The position numbers and the translations under genes are program-made. From Paracoccaceae bacterium (GTDB lineage Bacteria; Pseudomonadota; Alphaproteobacteria; Rhodobacterales; Rhodobacteraceae): 10,315 bases of DNA. The notes beneath the pieces were generated by a model, which saw only the letters and a list, made by a program, of their open reading frames with translations, ran no database searches and had not been told where the DNA came from. This document shows positions 6,564 through 10,315 of this stretch, one piece after another (within the stretch, counting starts at the first letter, position 1; every line of letters starts with the position of its first letter). The stretch covers positions 1 through 10,315 of the forward strand of contig JALQTL010000225.1 in the NCBI GenBank assembly GCA_023260935.1. Direction: 5' to 3'.

Positions 6564-7268
6564 TCAGGCGGCGCGCGTCACCGCTGCTCGGCGCAAGGCC
6601 GCCGCAATCGTTTCGGGCACCCGCGGGTCCAGCCCCAGCGGCGGCAGTACCCGCCCGGCAAAGCCCGCTTCTTCCAGCGCGGCCGGCAGATCGTCGATCA
6701 CATGCCCGCCCCGGGCGGCAAAGAACGGCAGACACAGGGCACCTGCCCCAAAGCCCGTTGCCTCGGCCAAGGTCGGGCTCTGGTCGATAAAGGCAGCCTC
6801 GGCCCGCGCAAGTCCCAGTTCCCGCGCACAAAGGGCCGCAACCGCCCGGGCCACCTCGGCCGGGGCCGGGCTGCGAAACGACCCGTGGGCTGCCAGCAGA
6901 AGCGCGCCCCCCGGGCCAAGCCCCGCCTCGCGCAGGATCGTTACCGCCAACGCCTGCACTGCCGGATCAAGGCCGAAGGGGTCCAGCACCTGCCAGTCCT
7001 GCCCGCCCACATCGGCCAGACGCCCGGGCAGATGCGTGCGGGTGAACCACCCCCCCGCCATGAACATCGGATAGACCAGCCCCCGCGGCCCCAACTCGGC
7101 CACCCGTGCGCCCAGCGCATCGGCCTCGGCCAGCGTGGCACTGGCAACCTTCCACCCCGGCAGATGCAGGGCCACCCGCGCCGCCAGCGCCGCCAGTTCC
7201 GCAGCGGCGGGTTCAGGGTCGGAAGGCTGGCCATGGGCCACGATCAGGGCAGCGGGTGCATTTGTCAT
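6564..7268 (-). CDS. CbiX/SirB-like sirohydrochlorin chelatase, two-domain form
   Basis: A 234-residue protein made of two CbiX-type halves. This family inserts cobalt or ferrous iron into sirohydrochlorin for cobalamin or siroheme synthesis in the cytoplasm. The N-half opens with IVAHGQPSDP (H12) and the C-half repeats the pattern with LAAHGSFRSP (H128). The C-half also keeps the second metal histidine in PFFAARGGHVIDDLP (H189). In the matching N-half segment (MFMAGGWFTRTHLP) that position is Phe/Trp, with a His four residues later (H79), so only the C-half site looks canonical. The ATG at 7268 is chosen because IVAHG follows almost at once. An upstream in-frame start at 7397 would overlap the oxygenase gene by 91 bases and add 43 residues unlike the family. 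It starts 38 bases after the oxygenase stop on the same strand, so is probably co-transcribed. No other cobalamin gene is present, so its real metal and substrate are uncertain. Confidence 0.8.
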   Translation of the reverse strand: MTNAPAALIVAHGQPSDPEPAAAELAALAARVALHLPGWKVASATLAEADALGARVAELGPRGLVYPMFMAGGWFTRTHLPGRLADVGGQDWQVLDPFGLDPAVQALAVTILREAGLGPGGALLLAAHGSFRSPAPAEVARAVAALCARELGLARAEAAFIDQSPTLAEATGFGAGALCLPFFAARGGHVIDDLPAALEEAGFAGRVLPPLGLDPRVPETIAAALRRAAVTRAA

Positions 7269-7306
7269 GGCGCCCAAGGTAATGCGCCGCGCCCCCGGTG
7301 CAAGGG

Positions 7307-8440
7307 TCAGGGCATCCGGCTTGCCAGATACTGCGCAAATTCGAAATTCGGCCGTTCCAGATGGCTCAGCGCACCCGGGGCGGAAAGATCGGCGCAAAGC
7401 CCGCGATACACCCGCTCCACACAGCCCTTGTCCTCGATGTTAACATCGTCCAGCAGCGCCTTGACGGTTGCCAGATGGCGCTCGGCCTCGGGGTCGGCGC
7501 ACCAGTCCGCACTCATCCCGCCGCCATACAGCACCTTCACATGCCCCGGCCCGTCGGGCGTCAGGCACAGATACCAGAAATACCCCGGCGTCAGCGTGAT
7601 CAACAGCGCCGGATAAACCGACAAAAGCCATGTGATCCGCCGCTGATCGCCCACCAGCGTGGTATTGGCCGGATGCGCCAGCGACAGCGGAATCGTGTCG
7701 TTCTTCAGGATGTAGTGATAGTTGAAGCTGGGGTATCCTTCCGGGCAGGTCATCTTCATCAGATCGACCGACCCGCCGATTGTGCCCTCATGGCAGACCG
7801 GCAGGTGATAGCTTTCCATGAAATTCTCGGCCAGCACCTTCCAGTTCGTCGCCCAGCGGAATTCCTCGCGAAAGGTTTCGCGGTAGCTGCCCATGTCCAG
7901 ATAGCCGACAAGGTTTTCCACATCGCGCAGCGCCTCGGCCGGGTCCGGGGCATCGGGGTTCAGCGTGACCATGATCCAGCCCAGCCAGTTTTCCACCCGC
8001 ACCGAAGGCAGCTTCACATCTTCCTTGCAGAAGCCTTCGTTCAGCCCCATCGCCGGCGCCCCGCGCAAGGAACCGTCAAGGTTGTAGGTCCAGGCGTGAT
8101 AGGGGCAGACGATCGACCGCACATTGCCCCGCCCCTCCAGAAGCGTGCTCATCCGGTGGCGGCAGACATTCGACATGCCGCGCAAGGCCCCGTCCCGGTC
8201 GCGCAGAATGATGACCGGCTCGCCTGCGATCTCCATCGTCAGGTAATCGCCGGGGTTGGCCAGCCCGTCCGCCCGCCCGGCGCACAGCCATTCCTTCGCG
8301 AAGACATGCTCCAGCTCCGCCGCACAGAACTCAGGCAAGGTGTAAACCGATTTCGGCATCGCCCGCGCCTGCGCGAAAGGCACCGAAACATTGGCCTTCA
8401 ACTCGGCAATGGCCGCAAGGGCCGGATCGTAGCGCGTCAT
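7307..8440 (-). CDS. Rieske non-heme iron oxygenase, alpha (catalytic) subunit
   Basis: A 377-residue terminal oxygenase of the ring-hydroxylating type. The Rieske 2Fe-2S site is CRH at 93-95 and CPYH at 112-115 (C93, H95, C112, H115). The mononuclear iron site is in NWKVLAENFMESYHLPVCH: H212 and H217, with a likely third ligand D337 in VNIEDKGC. The residue bridging the two centres, three before H212, is Glu (E209), as in carnitine oxygenase CntA and related quaternary-ammonium oxygenases, rather than the Asp of naphthalene-type dioxygenases. It probably uses O2 to hydroxylate or demethylate a small, possibly N-methylated, substrate, with electrons from a separate reductase not seen here. 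GGGAACGGGAA precedes the ATG at 8440. It lies 80 bases after the SDR and 38 before the CbiX-like gene, on the same strand. Family is certain; substrate is unknown. Confidence 0.93.
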   Translation of the reverse strand: MTRYDPALAAIAELKANVSVPFAQARAMPKSVYTLPEFCAAELEHVFAKEWLCAGRADGLANPGDYLTMEIAGEPVIILRDRDGALRGMSNVCRHRMSTLLEGRGNVRSIVCPYHAWTYNLDGSLRGAPAMGLNEGFCKEDVKLPSVRVENWLGWIMVTLNPDAPDPAEALRDVENLVGYLDMGSYRETFREEFRWATNWKVLAENFMESYHLPVCHEGTIGGSVDLMKMTCPEGYPSFNYHYILKNDTIPLSLAHPANTTLVGDQRRITWLLSVYPALLITLTPGYFWYLCLTPDGPGHVKVLYGGGMSADWCADPEAERHLATVKALLDDVNIEDKGCVERVYRGLCADLSAPGALSHLERPNFEFAQYLASRMP

Positions 8441-8472
8441 TTCCCGTTCCCGCTGCTGCTGACCATGGGCGA

Positions 8473-8500
8473 TTTATGCACGCCGCCTGCGCCACGTCAC
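8473..8500 (-). promoter_or_regulatory. Weak promoter-like sequence upstream of the Rieske oxygenase
   Basis: Reading the - strand, GTGACG (8500-8495) and CATAAA (8478-8473) each match 4 of 6 bases of the -35 and -10 consensus with a 16-base spacer, and a TG dinucleotide lies just upstream of the -10. It sits in the 80-base SDR/oxygenase gap and could give the oxygenase a promoter separate from the SDR. The evidence is weak. Confidence 0.2.
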
Positions 8501-8520
8501 CGAAAATCGATCAATCCGGA

Positions 8521-9285
8521 TCACACGTCCAGATCATAGGGCCAGGTGGCTTGGCTGAAGACGCCGCCATCCACCCAGATCGTCTGGCCGGTGATGAACC
8601 CCGCGGCCTCGCTGCACAGGAACACCACCGGTCCGGCAATATCCGCCGGCGTGCCCACCCGGCGCAGGGGCGTGACCTTCGCCCAGGTGCCGGCATAATC
8701 CCCGGCCTCGGCGGCTGTCCGTTCGGTGGCAATCGCCCCCGGGGCCACACAATTGACCCGGATGCCATGCGGCCCCAGTTCCACCGCCGCCGATTTGGTG
8801 AATTGCTCGATCCCGCCCTTGCTGGCCGTGTAATCCACCAGCCGCGGGAAGGCGAGCTTGTTGCACCCCGACCCAAGGTTCACGATGCTGCCCCCCTTGG
8901 CCCCCGCAATCATCGCCCGGGCCGCGGCTTGCGTGTTCAGAAAGGTGCCACGCAGGTTGGTCCTGATCACCGCGTCCCATTGATCGGCCCGCAGGTCCAG
9001 AAGCCGCGCCCATGTCTGGATGCCGGCATTGTTCACCAGCACATCCGGCGCCCCGCCCCAATCCACCGCCTCGGCCCAGAACCCGGCCACCGCGGCCTCG
9101 TCACCGGCATCCGCGTCCCAGGCCCGCGCGCGCCGCCCCGTCTTGGCCGCCACCTCCGCCACCAGCGCCCCCGCTGCCGCCCCCTGCCCCAGATGGGTCA
9201 GCGCCACATCGTGCCCGGCCCGCGCCAGGGCCCGCACCAGATCGCGCCCGATGGCCGAAACCCCCGCCGTCACCACTGCAAACAC
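8521..9285 (-). CDS. Short-chain dehydrogenase/reductase (SDR family)
   Basis: A 254-residue classical SDR, an NAD(P)-dependent oxidoreductase acting on an alcohol/carbonyl pair. Numbered from GTG 9285: the nucleotide-binding start VVTAGVSAIG, NNAG at 85-88, N110, catalytic S139 (NLGSG), Y152 and K156 (DYTASKGG), the PG loop VAPGAIATERT, and the C-terminal GQTIWVDGGVF strand. The glycine motif TAGVSAIG has Ala at two positions where TGxxxGxG normally has Gly. No Asp follows the second strand (ALTHLGQ), which leans toward NADP(H), weakly. GTG 9285 is preferred because GGGAGG (9296-9291) lies 5 bases before it. An in-frame GTG at 9300, with a GAAGAG-type site, would add five residues. It is the first gene after the hairpin element and probably shares a unit with the oxygenase downstream. 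It may oxidise the oxygenase product, but this is inference; the substrate is unknown. Confidence 0.9.
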   Translation of the reverse strand: MFAVVTAGVSAIGRDLVRALARAGHDVALTHLGQGAAAGALVAEVAAKTGRRARAWDADAGDEAAVAGFWAEAVDWGGAPDVLVNNAGIQTWARLLDLRADQWDAVIRTNLRGTFLNTQAAARAMIAGAKGGSIVNLGSGCNKLAFPRLVDYTASKGGIEQFTKSAAVELGPHGIRVNCVAPGAIATERTAAEAGDYAGTWAKVTPLRRVGTPADIAGPVVFLCSEAAGFITGQTIWVDGGVFSQATWPYDLDV

Positions 9286-9290
9286 CAGAT

Positions 9291-9296
9291 CCTCCC
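9291..9296 (-). promoter_or_regulatory. Ribosome binding site that decides the SDR start
   Basis: On the - strand GGGAGG ends 5 bases before the GTG at 9285-9283. It is the strongest Shine-Dalgarno-like sequence near this gene and lies inside the longer alternative reading, favouring the shorter protein. Confidence 0.55.
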
Positions 9297-9300
9297 GCAC

Positions 9301-9353
9301 TTCATCTCTTCACCAATGTCCCGGGCCATTCATCTGTTCATAAATATCCCGGG
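9301..9353. repeat. Two tandem copies of a 25-base intergenic unit
   Basis: Copy A (9301-9325) and copy B (9329-9353) share 21 of 25 bases at a period of 28. Both begin TTCATCT, have TTCA four bases further in, and end TCCCGGG. With the hairpin at 9357-9375 they form a compact composite in the gap between adenine deaminase and the SDR. I recall similar TCCCGGG-linked units next to GC hairpins as scattered intergenic elements in Rhodobacterales; that is memory, not a search. Confidence 0.65.
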
Positions 9354-9356
9354 GGT

Positions 9357-9375
9357 CCGGGGGCAGAGCCCCCGG
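9357..9375 (-). terminator. GC-rich hairpin after adenine deaminase
   Basis: CCGGGGGC (9357-9364) and GCCCCCGG (9368-9375) form a perfect 8-bp stem with a 3-base loop, 56 bases past the adenine deaminase stop. On the - strand it is followed after about nine C/G-rich bases by ATATTTAT, a loose T-rich tail. It probably ends adenine deaminase transcription and separates it from the SDR gene. Confidence 0.55.
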
Positions 9376-9431
9376 GTGCACCATCACGGCCAGACGCCCT
9401 GCCGCAGCTTCCACCGCGCCCTCACCTGGCC

Positions 9432-10315
9432 TCACGGCAGGATCTCGAACCGGTCCACATCCACCAGCCCCATGTCGGTGATCTTCAGATGCGGGATCAC
9501 CGGCAGCGCCAGAAAGGCCAGTTGCAGGAAGGGTTCTTCCAGCACCACGCCCAAGCCCTTGGCCGCCGCCCGCAGCGCCACCAGATCGTCGCGCACCCGT
9601 TCGAACGGCTCAAGGCTCATCAGCCCGGCCACCGGCAGCGCCAGCTCGGCCAGCACCCGGCCGCCCTCCACCACCACGAAACCGCCCTCGATCTCGGTCA
9701 AGCGGTTCGCGGCAAGGGCCATGTCGGCATAATCCGCGCCCACCACGGCAATGTTGTGATGGTCATGGCAAACGGTCGAGGCGATGGCCCCCCGCTTCAG
9801 CCCGAAGCCCTGCACGAAGCCCGTGGCGCGGTTGCCGTTCACCCCGTGCCGCTCGATCACCGCGATCTTGACCAGATCGCGCGCCAGATCGGGGCGCTTG
9901 TCGCCATCCACCGGCGGGATGTCAAAGGTCAGATGTTCGGTGATGATCTTGCCCGGCAGGATGCCGATCACCGGCGTTTCCGCCCGGTTGCCCCCGGTGC
10001 GGAAATCCTGCGGCCCAAGGATCGGGGCCTTCACCGAATGCCGCGCCACCGGCTCGATCGTCCGGCGCGCGGCAAAAGCCGCCGCATCGGCCACAACGCC
10101 CCCCGCCAGCACCATCTGCGCATGACAGCCCTCAAGGCTGTCGATCACCGCAATATCCGCCCGCTTGCCCGGCGCGATCAGGCCCCGGTCCTTCAGGCCA
10201 AAGGCCTCGGCCGCACTCAGCGACGCCGCCCGGTATACCGCCAGGGCCGGGCAGCCCAAGGCAATCAGCGTGCGGATCATGTAATCCAGATGCCCGTGTT
10301 CGGCGATGTCCAGCG
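9432..10315 (-). CDS. ade: Adenine deaminase, C-terminal half; 5' end outside window
   Basis: The C-terminal ~294 residues of an Ade-type adenine deaminase, an amidohydrolase-superfamily enzyme that converts adenine to hypoxanthine and ammonia in purine salvage or catabolism. The frame is open from the right edge to TGA at 9434-9432. Visible features: AEHGHLDYMIRTLIALG at the edge (end of the TIM-barrel domain), AAEAFGLKDRGLIAPGKRADIAV (the common amidohydrolase segment leading back to the beta-sandwich), then the Ade-specific C-terminal domain with IERHGVNGN, GFVQGFGLKRGAIAST and HDHHNIAVVG (coding bases 9767-9753; family form HDSHN). The complete family is about 570-600 residues, so roughly half is missing; the first metal ligands lie outside. 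The internal ATG at 10280 is not a start, because the family sequence continues upstream. It is on the same strand as the SDR but separated by a hairpin and repeats, so may be a separate unit. Confidence 0.93.
   Translation of the reverse strand, partial: LDIAEHGHLDYMIRTLIALGCPALAVYRAASLSAAEAFGLKDRGLIAPGKRADIAVIDSLEGCHAQMVLAGGVVADAAAFAARRTIEPVARHSVKAPILGPQDFRTGGNRAETPVIGILPGKIITEHLTFDIPPVDGDKRPDLARDLVKIAVIERHGVNGNRATGFVQGFGLKRGAIASTVCHDHHNIAVVGADYADMALAANRLTEIEGGFVVVEGGRVLAELALPVAGLMSLEPFERVRDDLVALRAAAKGLGVVLEEPFLQLAFLALPVIPHLKITDMGLVDVDRFEILP

Noticed and set aside
7269..7397. N-terminal extension of the CbiX-like protein
   Set aside because: The extra 43 residues overlap the oxygenase gene and do not resemble the family, which begins at the IVAHG strand.
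7298..8539. A 413-codon + strand frame opposite the Rieske oxygenase
   Set aside because: The - strand has both iron-site motifs; the + strand translation is His/Arg/Pro-rich shadow sequence.
9301..9353. CRISPR array
   Set aside because: Only two imperfect copies with a 3-base separation; no spacers and no cas genes.
8476..9732. A 418-codon + strand frame spanning the SDR and part of adenine deaminase
   Set aside because: It crosses two well-supported - strand genes and the repeat element and has no domain signature.

Overview
The window is a GC-rich, densely coded stretch of bacterial chromosome. Protein families, gene style and an intergenic hairpin/repeat element ending in a TCCCGGG core suggest an alphaproteobacterium, most likely a Rhodobacterales (Rhodobacter/Paracoccus-like) species. 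That placement is inferred from pattern recognition, not from a database search. I see no tRNA, rRNA, insertion sequence, phage gene or CRISPR array.

Layout, left to right. (1) Bases 1-269 hold the 3' end of pyrD (quinone-dependent dihydroorotate dehydrogenase, + strand). (2) A 127-base gap carries a weak hairpin and a perfect 12-bp palindrome. It leads into a tightly spaced + strand pair: a class-III PLP aminotransferase / glutamate-1-semialdehyde-aminomutase-like enzyme (397-1776) and a PuuA-type gamma-glutamylamine synthetase of the glutamine synthetase fold (1784-3175). (3) A short convergent gap with repeated CCGGGCTG arms and a hairpin separates this pair from a two-component system: a LuxR/NarL-type response regulator (3226-3831, -) divergent from a hybrid histidine kinase (3933-6542, +) with TM-PAS-HisKA-HATPase-REC-Hpt architecture. 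The 101-base gap between their starts contains an inverted repeat that could be a shared operator. (4) The kinase converges with a - strand cluster. In transcription order this is adenine deaminase (9432 to beyond the right edge), an intergenic hairpin/tandem-repeat element, an SDR oxidoreductase (8521-9285), a Rieske mononuclear-iron oxygenase alpha subunit (7307-8440), and a two-domain CbiX/SirB-like chelatase (6564-7268).

Functional reading. The aminotransferase and PuuA-like ligase look like a two-gene amine-handling unit (gamma-glutamylation of an amine, with amino-group transfer). The Rieske oxygenase has the Glu-x-x-His-x4-His iron-site signature associated with quaternary-ammonium oxygenases such as CntA rather than the Asp of classic aromatic dioxygenases. 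Together with the SDR it suggests oxidative attack on a small N-containing or related substrate. The phosphorelay between the two blocks could control either side, but nothing in the sequence proves this. The region reads as accessory amine/nitrogen metabolism beside nucleotide genes. The most unusual items are the altered phosphate-loop motif in the aminotransferase, the missing canonical histidine in the N-terminal half of the CbiX-like protein, the altered glycine motif of the SDR, and the oxygenase without a visible reductase partner.
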